Shown: piece after piece, positions 1 to 11,248 of the stretch
Layout of the letters: each line of letters opens with the position of its first letter
Numbering within the stretch: position 1 is the first letter of the stretch
Origin: Turritopsis dohrnii
Lineage: Eukaryota > Cnidaria > Hydrozoa > Anthoathecata > Oceaniidae
Direction of reading: 5' to 3'
Assembly: GCA_027922465.2 (NCBI GenBank)
Contig: BQMF02000669.1
Coordinates: 62,001-126,000, forward strand
Length of the DNA stretch: 64,000 nucleotides
The notes under the pieces: model-generated
What the model was told of the DNA's origin: nothing
The model's database searches: none
Seen by the model: only the letters and a program-made list of their open reading frames with translations
Position numbers and translations under genes: made by a program

Positions 1-116
1 GGCACAAGTTTTTTAATCATTATTTTTACGAACAATACAACTTTTTTTAAAACATGTTTCGACATTTCTGTTGTCATCATTAGTTGTAAAATTAAATTAC
101 AAGCTGAATCGTAAGT

Positions 117-170
117 ATATTATATTATATATATATATATTATATATAATTATAATTATATTTTATCAGC
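117..170. repeat. AT-dinucleotide-rich microsatellite
   Basis: Simple TA/TAT repeats. The tract lies just upstream of the Penelope-type remnant, and AT tracts also occur at the junction of the large Penelope cluster near 42940. Confidence 0.7.
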
Positions 171-235
171 AACAGCATCAGACGTAGTTACAAAAAATAC
201 AAAAATACAAAAAAACTACATTTTAAATGACAAGC

Positions 236-258
236 TTTCGAGTTATTCTCTTCGTCAG
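236..258 (-). ncRNA. Hammerhead-like motif, Penelope-type terminal remnant
   Basis: On the minus strand the sequence reads CTGACGA, one base, a GAG...CTC stem, then GAAA. This matches the order CUGANGA / stem II / GAAA of the hammerhead core, with one extra base before stem II. The same arrangement occurs in the untranslated regions of the Penelope elements at 39-45 kb. Penelope-like elements are known to carry hammerhead motifs in their terminal repeats. No Penelope coding sequence is nearby, so this is probably a relic. I could not find convincing stems I and III, so activity is not claimed. Confidence 0.35.
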
Positions 259-262
259 GTCG

Positions 263-972
263 TAATTATAATTATATATATATACAGTAAAAATATATAC
301 AGTATATACAGTAAAAATATATGTACAAAAGTTAAATATGTTAGTAGTTATTAATCAGAGAAAAATATGTAAGGTAGATGTAAATGTAAGGTAAATGTAA
401 ACATAATTACAGTAGCAATAACACACATCAACTCATAAGAAGACAAAAATGAAGAAAAAAACAATAAAACACAAGCACAAAATTATATTATATACTACCT
501 TTGTACAATGCTAGGAGAATTTCTTGCAGCACTATTAATCGCGGGATCTATTTTTGTAATTTTGCCATGAAATCGCAAAAATTTCCCTTGTAATTAATAA
601 GCTTTCTCTCATTTTTAGAGCAATTTTTTTCCCAAATTATACACGTAAAGGGGAAGAAATTGTATCTGCAGACCATAGAATGATTAATATATGGAAATAA
701 TGGACCCCAAAACAAGAAGACATAATATTTTACTTTTCAATCTATATATATATCTCTCTATTACATCATTATTAGTAGTATTCGGAACTTTTTTTTCTTG
801 ATTTTGTACAGATAACATTGAGGGAGATTCTTAAAATTTTACAAAGGAATAATTTTGATATTCTCGATAATGGAAATGATGATGAGTAAAGGATAAAAGG
901 ATAAATTTGATTTTTACAAGTTTGTCTTTGAGTCGCTCAAGTTTGTCGCACAAATTCTAAGATTCTAAGATC
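263..972. other. AT-rich intergenic sequence, nothing recognised
   Basis: No long open frame, no convincing exon and no element end was seen in this stretch. Confidence 0.5.
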
Positions 973-1262
973 GAACCGGCTGGTAGCCTTGTGGGAGAGT
1001 GCTCGCTTCCTGTTCGGGAGGTCGCGGGTTCAATCCCCGACCGAGTCATGCCAGCGACTATAACAGTGTGAATCAATCCTCTCTGCTTAGCACTCAGCAA
1101 GAGAGTAGGAATGATGTCTAGGGTGGTTGTCTAGTTGATCTGTTCCTGTCATTACAGCTTCCGTAGCCCAAATGGGGGCTTTAAATGCTCTAGGACCTCC
1201 TTCGCAGGACCCTCATTGATAACAGTACCTTACGGAACTGAAGAGGCTATCCTGGGTAAACA
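973..1262 (+). mobile_element. tRNA-derived SINE, copy 1
   Basis: The head folds like a tRNA. A GTAGCC...GTGGG A-box-like segment is followed by an anticodon arm CTTC-CTGTTCG-GGAG with T at position 33 and triplet GTT, then a B-box GGTTCAATCCC in a T-arm with CGGG/CCCG pairing. About 190 bp of non-tRNA body follows. It ends before an A-rich AAATAAAT tail. A second copy with the same head and body lies at 34381-34655, which makes this a repeat family rather than a tRNA gene. The anticodon resembles tRNA-Asn, but the parent tRNA is inferred from one triplet only. Confidence 0.8.
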
Positions 1263-3844
1263 TTCGTAAAATAAAAAAAAATAAATAAATTTTTGGCTAA
1301 TTCGCAAAAAAAATCCCGCAAATCCATTTTTTTGGGCTTAAATTTGCATAATTTTACTTGCCTTTTTAAATAAGGATATATTAATTGATATTTTCATTAC
1401 CAGTATGGAAAGAAGTATCCACAAGGGAAATTTCCATCCCTTGTGACAAATTGCTTCCCCATCTGGGAGTCTCTCTCATCAAGACAGGTTGCTTTATTCT
1501 GCCGTGTTGAATTTTATTTGAGAGATCGTTTACATACTGTGAAAACTTTCGTGTGACAAGCTGGAATTGTTTGTATACTTATGGATGCCTCTGCCCAAAA
1601 TCTTGCAATTTAGTGAACTTGCTACCAGAGATATTGTAAGTGTTGGTCTTTTGTTGGTAAATTGGATTCAGGCTCATTTATAAAAAAGTCATTCAGGCAG
1701 CGATGATGCCTGAAGACCAACGATGACCAGCAATTTTCCCAATTTGGAATCCAAAAAGATTCTGGTCAATGAGCTGATGCATCCATGCTCATTTGCAGAA
1801 ATGTCTTTTCATTTGATTAACAGTATGGGACGTGCAGTGTTTTTAATTTATGACAGTTGGATTTGATTTGTGTTCAGAATTAGGAAAATTGACAAATATC
1901 AAAAGCAAATATTTAGTCGTAGTCATTTCCTACAATTGTGTGCCATTATGAAAGATATTTGAAAGTCAATCAAAGTTCAATACAAATTATTTCAGATTTC
2001 TTTTGTAACTGGAGAAAAAGAAAAATTTATATGAATTTCCATGAACTGAATTTTACCTTCTTCGGTAAATAAATTTAAAGTTTCATTGGCCAATATCGAC
2101 TCACCGGTCACTACGAAATTGAGAGAATCAGTAACTATTTTCCCTTCAGGTATAAAATGAGAGTTAGAATGATGATGCTGTAATTCAAGTTTCTATAAGG
2201 TCTGAATTTTGCTAAATGGAATTAATTAGAACTTTTTATACTTTCATTTTTAGTAATCAGCAACTGCTTGGCATTCGATCTTCATGTTTAAACCTTATCT
2301 GCGGAAACGAAACGAAAGTTCACCTACGTGTTCACCTGCGTGATTAACCAAACAGGAAGCTTGTTAGGACGTAAAGCTGGAAAGTCCAACTTGTAAAACT
2401 GGAATTTGAAGCTTAAATAAAACCGATTAAAGTATCAAAGTAGTTGCTGTAGTGTTGTAATGCCCATACGATTTCTGTTGATGCGTATTGTATTACTGTA
2501 CGCAGTTTACATGTTGCCACGAAAATCTCCCGACCAATAAGGAAAAGGTAACAAGAACCATACGGTGCGAAACGGTAGCAGTGTTATAACACTAACTCCC
2601 GGTATGAATAAACTACATTCGAAATAGAGCTTTAATTTTATTTTAGCCTGAGTTACACTAGCCCCATTTCATGTTTTAAAATTATTTGTACTATACGTGT
2701 AAACGATGCTGATAAACAGCTGTTGTAATTGAAACAAAAGAAATATACTTCGTGAGCTGTAACCATGGATACATTTAATGTTTTATTCCCTTAATCACCC
2801 TAGTTACAACTCAAAAATTGCTGTTTTGACCTTTCTGGAGCAAACATTTTTAAGTTTTGCTTCACAGTCCTTCATTTTTCAACTTAGCCGAAAGCGCTGA
2901 CCTTAAGGCCTCAGGGCCTCTTGTTCTCTTTAACATTTACTTTCAAACAAGGAAGTTTTCGATTATGGTACTATTGTTACTAGTATTTTATTACATTCAA
3001 GGGCTAAATAGTTTACCACAGCTGAACCGTATGTTTCCCTAAAACATAGGAAATGGACTTAGTTATATTTCAAAAATATACACGGTTGGAGGAAGAAACA
3101 ACCATAGCTAGTAAAATAAGGAAGACCCTCTTTTAATCCTTATTATTTTTGTTTGCTTTGTGCCGGAAATCCTGCCATTGATGCCCTTGGTCAAAAATTT
3201 ATAATAAAAAACATAAAAGAGATAAAAAAAGAAGGAAAGAATTAATAACAACAAAAAAGAAGATATCTATATAATTTATATGTATACAACTACCGCCATC
3301 CATTACTATTTCAGGTAAGGTCTATGTACTTCCTATATACACCATCATATTCAACCATTCGATATATGTCATTGGTCCTGTATTTTTGTTGTTTTTTAAA
3401 CAGTAGGATTGCAAGTGTTGCAGCTGTTTAGTGCGAGTAAGCTAATCAAGATTAGACAACATTTACGCATGCCTAGCTTATACACTGCAAACATGCGCCT
3501 GAGAATGTTTTGGGAATGTTGAAGCAGGTTAAATACCTCTCGTTCCGTTATTGCTATTGTTTAGGTCTCGAACTCATTGATTTATCTGGGACACAAACAA
3601 ATATAGCCTTTAGTGAATCACACGATGAGCCCGTAGTCACAATCACTTTATGCAAGTAAACTTTTCAGTTCTACCCGGCTTGTGGTTTGTGGGAAGGAGG
3701 TAAACCCTTATATGTGTGACGTCATTTGAATTCTGGATACCTTCAAAGTAACACTTCTTAAGTTTCGCTAGAAGTGCTGAAAATATATTTATACACAGAA
3801 TTTTTTCAGAATTTTCCCACAAACTTAACTTGTAATGATGGTAT
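1263..3844. other. Intergenic sequence, nothing recognised
   Basis: Only short chance frames occur, including a 61-codon one at 2857-3042 with no recognisable domain. No repeat shared with the rest of the window was found. Confidence 0.5.
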
Positions 3845-4030
3845 GCCTAGTAAATGTAGAACTGAGTAATTACTGCTCTTTTCCTAATCGCTTCATTAAT
3901 GCCATTTGCAATAAAGAAGAACTCCAATTGCTCGACATAATTAACTTTCATAACATAACATAACATAACTTAACTTTCCGAATTGGGCCATTTTTCTCAT
4001 CGCCAATTGTAGTATACAGACGTTCTAAGA
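3845..4030 (-). pseudogene. Ty3/gypsy gag N-terminus remnant, inverted copy
   Basis: Reading the minus strand, an AATTGGCGATGAG leader is followed by an ATG at 3991 and the start MAQFGKLS. A short insertion of repeated TTATG units follows, then in another frame VEQLEFFF. This is the same sequence as the plus-strand remnant at 6095-6260. Gypsy Gag proteins commonly begin with a short Met-x-x-GK-hydrophobic block followed by a W..YV.RLE.FF block. The frame is broken by the repeat expansion. Only this start of gag is visible. Confidence 0.5.
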
Positions 4031-4341
4031 CATAGCTAGTCAGCCATCTTTATTATTCCCAAAACTGAACTTACTAAAAAACGTGATTACAACTCTTAGT
4101 CATATAAGTTCAAAGAACAAAACACATAGGGGAGGAGAACACATCAACTCACTTCTTCTGATACCTAAAACGAAGTAAATAAACATTGAAACATGTGCTG
4201 GATGTTCTTCGTTTTCGTTTTCCACATAAAAACCATTTCAGTATGATTTTACATTCTAAACAAACATATATAATACATCAATACATTTACTTACGCATGT
4301 GCTACCTGTTCTTTTATTAATCTAAAATAGAAAAAAGTTAA

Positions 4342-5959
4342 AGGGGAAGTTCGCCCTAATTTTTTTTCGCCTGAGATGCTTTATTCCATACCAAAACTTC
4401 AAAATATAATAATCTTATTCATTCATTTCTTTCGAAAAACGTTTTTTCGTCATGTTTTTCTGTTGAAAAAAATAAGATTTTTAATCTGTTCAGCGTGTGA
4501 CGTCACTCCGTGCAGAAAGCATATGTGCAAAGAAAAAAGCTTTATCAAAAATAGTGTTTTTAGAAAGTTATTTTTAGATAACGTATAGCTGAAACCTGAA
4601 ACTAATAGCTCTTTCGATGAAAATGATGAATAATGTTTGTAAGATATACCTGATAACTTAAACCTTTTGATTTTGAACCACAAAGAGATGTTAGAAATCT
4701 TAAAAGTAGGAGCAAAGAAGAGGAAACGAAAACGATGAAGTGCAGCATGTGTTACCTATAAGAAGCGTAGGTTGGTGTCTTTCTGGAAAATTTTGCAAAC
4801 CTATGAGTACCTACAGGGAAAGTTTGTCCTGCAGAGACACAATGAAATTCAGAAAAAGGGTCGTCGGAAGTAGGGTTGCTGGGTAGGTACCACCAACAAA
4901 TTTGAAAAGCAACATATATTTTCAATGTATATACACAACCCAGTTTGTTATTTCAGTCTAGCATGTATAAAAATATATTACAAAATTAAATTTCCCTGTT
5001 TTATCTTGATCCATCGTCACATTTTTCAACAATTTTAAAAAATGAAAGGCAAAGTAACATGCTTGTTTTAGCCTATCTATAAGGAACAAAGTTAAAAAAT
5101 TTTCTGGTCTCCTTAGAACAAAAACTATGTTTTGTGTTAGTTTCTATTTGATAAAAATCTCCCTTCATCTAATCTATGAAGACTAAAATTCTGTTCAGAA
5201 CTTTGAGATTTGCAGCGTATAGACAATACATACACCTGGTGGATACACAATACACTTGGTAAAGGGATACATAAAGATATTCCATCGTGTGCTTTATGGG
5301 CGACAAGGACACCTTTCCCACAAAAAAAATGAGAGTTACGTACCGTTCTTGGAGAGAAAAATTGAAGATCAACAGCATTTAATAGCGTCAGGTTTGCACC
5401 ACTATGCCATTCCTGCTAAAATGCTGTCGATTGGGGAAAAACATTATGTGCAGAGAACGATACATCTCCATTTGATCAGTGTTGGGTAAAGATGTAAAAC
5501 CCTGAGTCTTTCGGCAGAGTTCTACTTCATTTTTATGTTGGGAAGCCATCTTTTACGAAGTTCTGGTTATTTTCTTTGACTTGCAATTTTGGTGAAATGT
5601 GAAAGAACAATTTGTGGACCGATTAGTACAAGCTGTCGCAGAGTAACTTGGCATTTTTCGAATTAAAAAATAAAAATAAAACGATGTATTACTAGTGAGT
5701 TTTTTTGATAGTGTGAAGGTTCAATAACAAACTTTCTTCACGTAAAAGTTCTTTCTGCACGGTGTGACGTCATTTTATCATTCATAATGAACATCTGTTT
5801 CAACTGTGAAAAAACTCATTTTTCAGCATCTAAAAGTTTTAATAACTTTTGAACGAAAAGAGCATTTTCAGAAATTCAAAAAGTGGGTTTCTAACTTTTC
5901 AAAGCATAACAAGTTAAAACAAAAAAATAAGAAGTGAAAAATTAGACCGAACTTCCCCT
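4342..5959. mobile_element. piggyBac-like non-autonomous element (TTAA target)
   Basis: Terminal inverted repeats AGGGGAAGTTCG and CGAACTTCCCCT, extending imperfectly through an AATTTTT tract, are flanked directly by TTAA on both sides (4338-4341 and 5960-5963). TTAA duplication is the hallmark of piggyBac-type insertion; Kolobok elements also use TTAA. The 1.6-kb interior has no frame longer than 77 codons and no transposase similarity, so the element must have been moved by enzymes supplied in trans. It sits between two inverted gypsy gag remnants. Confidence 0.7.
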
Positions 5960-6094
5960 TTAAGCAATTTCATAATGATACATTCGTACAGACCTGTTCG
6001 TTCGTCAAACGTTCAACGATTAATGAAAATGGATTTCTTATCAACAAACATTGTCGCTATAGTTTGTTCGATTTCGGCAACCAATAAAGAAGAA

Positions 6095-6260
6095 CTCTTT
6101 GTCTGTATACTACAATTAGCGACGAGAAAAATGGCCCAATTCGGAAAGTTAAGCGAATTTAATGTTGATAAAGGAGAGTGGAACAATTATGTCGAGCAAT
6201 TGGAGTTCTTCTTTATTGGTTGCCGAGTTGAAGAGTTCTTCATTTTCTCAGTTCTACATT
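6095..6260 (+). pseudogene. Ty3/gypsy gag N-terminus remnant
   Basis: A CAATTAGCGACGAG leader precedes ATG 6131, which opens MAQFGKLSEFNVDKGEW and then YVEQLEFFF. This is the characteristic start of a Ty3/gypsy Gag, where the conserved W and YV.xLE.FF fall in the first 30-40 residues. Similarity to gag stops after about 40 codons and the frame runs on into unrelated sequence. No capsid core, zinc knuckle or pol follows. It is the better preserved partner of the inverted copy at 3845-4030. Confidence 0.55.
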
Positions 6261-6311
6261 CTTATCATCTTTCTCCTGTCTTTATAACTCTTCTTCCTTT
6301 TCTCATCTTGG

Positions 6312-6830
6312 ACTCGTAACCAAGGAAAATTGTCGGTCCTTCCGAAAGTTCGCCTGGAGGTTGCTCGGTCCGCTTTTTTCTTCATGGGTGCAAGAGTTTT
6401 CAACTCCTTACCAGCAGAAATCGGGGGACTGAGTAAATTCCGTGGCTTTCAGTAAAGGATTGATAGTTTTTCTTGGTGATACTTCAATCTTTAATTATAT
6501 CGTCAAACTGAGTCTACGTAGTTGCAAATTCGATTCAATTTTGATTCTCAATTGATCAACCACAACTACAGTTTACCTTTTGTCCGCTAGTTTTTGCTCG
6601 ATTACATACAATTCTCCTACTTTTATCCTGAACATTTTTATTTTTTTATTTTAATTTTTAACTATCAAACTATTTTAAATGCTTTTAATGTTTTTATTTT
6701 TTCTTTTATTTAAAGAGTGTAGTGAGTGTGAGCAGAATTGATAGCAGTTTGATAGCAGTTTTATTTCAACTGAAATATTGTATCCTCTGTAAACATTTTT
6801 GATAATAACAATAATAACAAAACAAAGCCT
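6312..6830 (+). pseudogene. LINE 3' end fragment
   Basis: The frame 6312-6455 (48 codons with stop) encodes the typical LINE C-terminus: T-R-N-x-G, LPK.RLE.ARS.FFF.GA, then FNSLPAEI and a short tail before TAA. The same pattern closes the LINEs at 10.7 kb and 58.2 kb. It is followed by untranslated sequence ending near 6830 in short TAACAA-type repeats, as CR1/L2-type LINEs often do. The reverse transcriptase is absent, so this is a 5'-truncated copy. Confidence 0.6.
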
Positions 6831-7106
6831 GAAATTACAGAAATATTCCGACGCTAATGAATACGCCTATGGTGGTAGAAAAGCTAGAAAATATTATTGT
6901 CAAAGGATATTTCTCGAACGCAGAAATTACTTCATGTTCAACTTACAAAGAGCTTAAATGTTTCACGCATAATCAATTCTGGTAATACAAAAGAGAAAAA
7001 GAGAATCTAGCATAAGAACATTGACTGGATCAAGCAATGGAAATATTCATTTTTTGTATTTGTCACAATATTCACATTTTATTTATCCGTCCTGGGTCCC
7101 AAGGGT

Positions 7107-7456
7107 ATGGAAGCCGAAAAGGGCCAATCCAAATTTTTTGATAAAATCTCAATTTCAATGGTCAAAACCGATTTTCAAAGTTTAAATCTACATTTCAAAG
7201 TTCCAATCTACAAAGTTCAAATCTTTATTTCAAAGTTCAAATCCACATTTCAAAGTTTAAAAATCTACATTTCAAAGTTCAATTCAAATCTACATTTCAA
7301 CTTTGAAATTAAGATTTGAACTTTGAAATTCGGATTTGAACTTTTAAATTCGGACTTGCACTTTGAAATGTGGATTTGAACTTTGAAATTAAGATTTGAA
7401 CTTTGAAATTGAGATTTCATCGAGAAATTCAGATTGGCCGTCCTCGGCTTCCGTAC
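7107..7456. repeat. Palindromic minisatellite / foldback repeat
   Basis: The left half is a run of degenerate units around TTCAAAGTTCAAATCTACA. From about 7300 the same unit continues as its reverse complement. The outer flanks also match in inverted orientation: GGAAGCCGA...GGCCAATC at the left, and GATTGGCC...TCGGCTTCC at the right. The block is therefore one long imperfect hairpin with arms of about 170 bp made of tandem units. Open frames reported here on both strands are low-complexity artefacts of the repeat. Confidence 0.8.
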
Positions 7457-7512
7457 AAGAAGGGAGCAAAATGTCTTAGCTGACAAAGTATCAAAAGCTT
7501 TTGATACGGATA

Positions 7513-7572
7513 ACTGGTCAATCGACGACTGGTCAATCGACGACTGGTCAATCGACGACTGGTCAATCGACG
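7513..7572. repeat. 15-bp tandem repeat, four copies
   Basis: Four consecutive perfect copies of ACTGGTCAATCGACG. Being a multiple of three, it stays open in all frames, but nothing suggests it is translated. Confidence 0.95.
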
Positions 7573-7884
7573 ACGAAACTTTCAATTACATTCAGAATAA
7601 CGTTGTTTTTTTGGTTTTTTTTATTTTTTTTTTTCAAAGTTACATAATTATTATATATTTTCTCACTCATATTGAATACAAAATAGTAAAATTTTTATAT
7701 CATTATAAAATAAATAAATAGATAAATAAGTAAATGCTGCGATAAATTGAAATATATATACATAACTATATCACATGAAAATATAAATCCAAAAACTCAC
7801 CTTAATAATAGTAAACTCCATCTGACCAAGAAAGGGTATGGAATTGTGGCAAAGAATCTCACAGAAGCACTTAAGAAGGTATGA

Positions 7885-10092
7885 CATGATCAGAGAAACA
7901 TAGTTTTTGACAATGAAGATGTTAGTCATGGTAGCGTTGACGATGATAAGAAGCAGGATTGTGTTGAATCACAAAAGGAAAAGGAAAATGATGTTAACGA
8001 ATTTGATAAGCTAAGGTCGCTCAAAAATCAAAACCCAAAAAACCCTATTGTAAGTTACATTAACATCAACTCTGTCAGAAACAAATTTCCATTCCTTAAA
8101 GAACAATTAGGTGGACTTGTCGACGTGTTGACAATTGCAGAGACAAAAATTGATAATTCCTTTCCATCAGCGCAATTTAGCTTATTGAAGGATTCAGCCA
8201 GCCTTACCGTTTGGATGTCTCAAATCAGGGGAGGCCTTTTAACCTATGTCAGTAGTGACATTCCTTCTAGACGTATACTTGATTTCCATTTTCATACTGA
8301 TATTCAGGCTATTCTTGTAGAGCTAAATTTTCGCAAACAGAAGTGGTTAGTCTGTAGTATCTATAGACCACCCACTCAAGATAAGGAATTGTTCTTCTCT
8401 CAGCTCTCTGCTGCATTAGATTTCTATTATGATAAGTATGATAACGTTATTATAAACGGGGATTTCAACCTAGAACCAACTAACCCAGACCTCGCTGACT
8501 TTATGGTTTCCCACTCTTTATATAATCACATGAGAGAGAAAACTTGTTGGAAATCGTCAGCTGGTACTTGTATCGACCTGATACTATCCAACAAGAAGCA
8601 CTCTCTTATGCACACAGGGACTGTTGAAACTGGGTTGAGTGACCACCATGCATTAATATATACTATGCTTAGAAGTCACTATATGAGGGCACCTCCTCGT
8701 AAATTTTCATATAGGAACTATAAGAATTTCGATCGGGAGCGTTTTGCATTAGATTTATCCAACAGATTGAACAGTGATATCACTTCTTATGCAGAATTTG
8801 AAGAGATATTTGTCAAATTGTTGGATGAATATGCTCCATTGAAAACTAAGGTAGCTCGAGCAAATAGTCAGCCACATGTCTCCAAAGACCTTAGAAAGGC
8901 CATCATGAGACGATTGCAACTTAAAAAAGTTGCTAACATCTCAGGCAATTCTGAGGACTTTTTACGATATAAAAGGCAGAGGAATTTTGTAGTAAACCTC
9001 AATAGACGAGAAAAGAAATCTTTCTACGCAAATTTTGATCATTCCAATCTGAACAGGGGTTTTTGGAAGTCTATAAAACCTTTGTTTAGTGAAAAAAATA
9101 CAGGTGCGAAAGAAAGAATCATTCTTGTCGAAAAGGATAACATCTTTAGCGACGAACTTGAAGTAGCTAACATATTTAACAATTATTACAATAGAATAAC
9201 TGACAGTATCCAGGTTCCTTGCATCCCTAGTGCCATCACCAGTCAATTGGATCCTATTCTAGCGTCGATAGAGCGCTATGCCTCACATCCTAGCATTGGC
9301 GTGATCAAATCTAGATTTGGTACCAATTCTTCTTTTGATCATACGCCCATCGAGTCAGATGAGATGTTTAAGGAAATTCTCTCCCTGGATACTCGCAAAA
9401 AATCAAGTGGTTCTATACCAACATCTATTTTCAAATTATCTGCTGCACAGTGTGCCCCTATATTAACTAAACTTTTCAACTCTATGATAAACGATGGCTC
9501 AGAATTTCCACATCAACTCTGCTTGGCCGATATTATCCCTTCTTTTAAGGGAAAAGGTAGCGACGTTGATAAAGGGAATTTTAGACCAATCAGTTTGTTA
9601 CCTGTTCCATCAAAGGTATTTGAGCGCATCATTGTTAGACAGTTGTCCCCGTACTTTGAGGTCTTCCAGTCAAAACTTCTCTGTGGTTTTAGGAAAGGGT
9701 ACAGCTGCCAGCATGCCCTTCTTAAAATGTTATATCATTGGGAAAAATCGCTTTCTACATCTGGGAAAGTTGGAGCGGTCTTGATGGATTTATCCAAGGC
9801 CTTCGATTGCATGTCACACGATCTTTTGATCGCAAAATTGGCAGCTTATGGCGTTGGATACAAAACACTAAGACTGCTTCATAGTTACCTAACTAACAGA
9901 AAGCACAGGGTCCGTGTTGGTTCTACCTTCAGCGAGTGGCTTTACATTCTTATAGGCGTACCACAAGGTTCGGTACTTGGGCCCATATTATTCAACATTT
10001 TTATTAACGACTTACTTTTTATTATCTCTGACGAGTGTTTTATTTGTAACTTGCAGATGACAATACTTTATACAGTTGTGGGGACAGTATAG
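7885..10092 (+). pseudogene. LINE endonuclease-reverse transcriptase, N-terminal frame
   Basis: The frame is open from just after a TGA at 7882. The first part is an AP-type endonuclease: ININSVRNKF, IAETKID, CSIYRPP, GDFNLEP (the N of GDFN is catalytic in this family) and LSDHHAL near the end of the domain. The RT follows with RPISLLPVPSKVFER, GFRKGYSC, the motif A MDLSKAFDCMSHD, then GVPQGSVLGPILFNIFINDL (motif B). It breaks immediately before the FADD box, where one base is missing at about 10050, and terminates at 10092. No ATG is at the true start because the element is truncated. It cannot make a functional RT as it stands. Confidence 0.85.
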
Positions 10093-10877
10093 ATGATATT
10101 TTGGAAAATCTGAAAACGGATCTCGTGTCTGTTGTTGACTGGTTTAGCAACAACGGCATGGTAGCTAACTCTGATAAATTCCAGATGCTTTTACTAGGTG
10201 CTGATTATTCTACTGTTGAACTTCAGCTCGGTTCTGTGATAATTACACCTTCCGATCAAGTGAAGCTTCTTGGCGTAATTCTTGATGCTCAGCTCTCTTT
10301 CTATCCTCACGTTCAAGAAATATGCCGACGAGTTTCATCAAAAACCAAGGTGTTATATAGGATTAGAAAATATGTTAACGAGTCTACTCTCAATATTCTT
10401 TTTAACACGTTTATTATGCCATACTTCAATTATTGCCCACTAGTGTGGATGTTTTGCAGCAAGCAGGCACATAATCTCGTCGAAAAAACCTATCGGCGAG
10501 CTTTGTGTGCGAAAACTGGATTGCTTCCAAATTACCACTCTGGTTCGGAAATAGTTGAACTGCCGACTATTCATTCTCGGAACCTTTTGCTTCTTGTCGT
10601 AGAGGTTTTTAAATCTATTCATAAACTGAACCCGCCGCTGATGTGGGGCATATTTGAGACAAAATTTATGAGATATTGTCTCAGACAAGGCCATATATTA
10701 AAGGTTCCTTATACGAATAGAACCATAGGATTGAACTCCTTTGTGATGCGAGGAAGTTTAGCATGGAACCACCTACCATCCGAGGTGAAGCAAATTGCTA
10801 GCCTGCCAGACTTCCGCTCAGCTCTCTCTGCGTCCCAAATTTACTGTCGCTGTAAACTCTGTGTTGCTCACATGTAG
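10053..10877 (+). pseudogene. LINE reverse transcriptase C-terminal part, shifted frame
   Basis: Continuation of the preceding RT in the next frame. It opens with ADDNTLYSCG (the catalytic DD of motif C), then DWFSNNGMVANSDKFQ, VKLLGVILD, and the thumb region PYFNYCPLVWMFC. It ends with the C-terminal SF.MRGSLAWNHLPSEVK block and TAG. The single-base frameshift separates motif B from motif C, so the break lies inside the polymerase active site. Confidence 0.85.
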
Positions 10878-11248
10878 GATTCCGACGAATGAATAAATTC
10901 TTAGGATAGTTATTAATTACTTTATGGTTTATATATTTCAACATTATTTGTAAATACAATTTTTATCCTTTTATTTAGTTGGTGTGAGTTAGTACTTTAT
11001 GTCAATTTGTATATATTGTTACTATGTAAAACCAACTCTAAATAAAGAAATAAAAAAAAAAAAAAAAAAAAAAAACATAAGTAAAAACTAAAAGAAAACA
11101 AGCTTAAAAAACTAAAATGGCAAGAATAGGTGAAGGTAGGCTCAGTAGCGTGAAGATGAAAATATAGGCCCGTTTGAAAGGAGATACGTGGGAGGGCACT
11201 ATCAGACACTAGAAAAGCAAGTATAAGGGCTCAATCAAACTGGTAAGA

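Larger units (their letters stand above)
7775..11074 (+). mobile_element. CR1/L2-type LINE, 5'-truncated, poly-A tail
   Basis: A non-LTR retrotransposon of about 3.3 kb. It starts within a block resembling the end of a CR1-type first domain (HLNNSKLHL.KKGY, near 7800). It continues through the endonuclease and reverse transcriptase, and ends with AATAAA and a run of about 25 A after 11048. A 5' truncation is normal for target-primed reverse transcription. The coding region is broken by an in-frame TGA at 7882 and a one-base loss near 10050. I place it in the CR1/L2 group from motif style; a phylogeny would be needed to fix the clade. Confidence 0.85.

Noticed and set aside
985..1050. A tRNA gene
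   Set aside because: The tRNA-like fold continues into a conserved non-tRNA body and is repeated at 34381 with the same body, so it is the head of a SINE.
4376..5489. Short frames inside the TTAA-flanked element as a piggyBac transposase
   Set aside because: All are under 80 codons and none shows a DDD catalytic domain; the element is non-autonomous.
7513..7572. CRISPR-like array
   Set aside because: The units are perfectly adjacent with no spacers and the setting is eukaryotic; it is a simple tandem repeat.
7107..7721. Open frames of 70-106 codons on both strands
   Set aside because: They consist of the palindromic minisatellite and the 15-bp repeat translated by chance.
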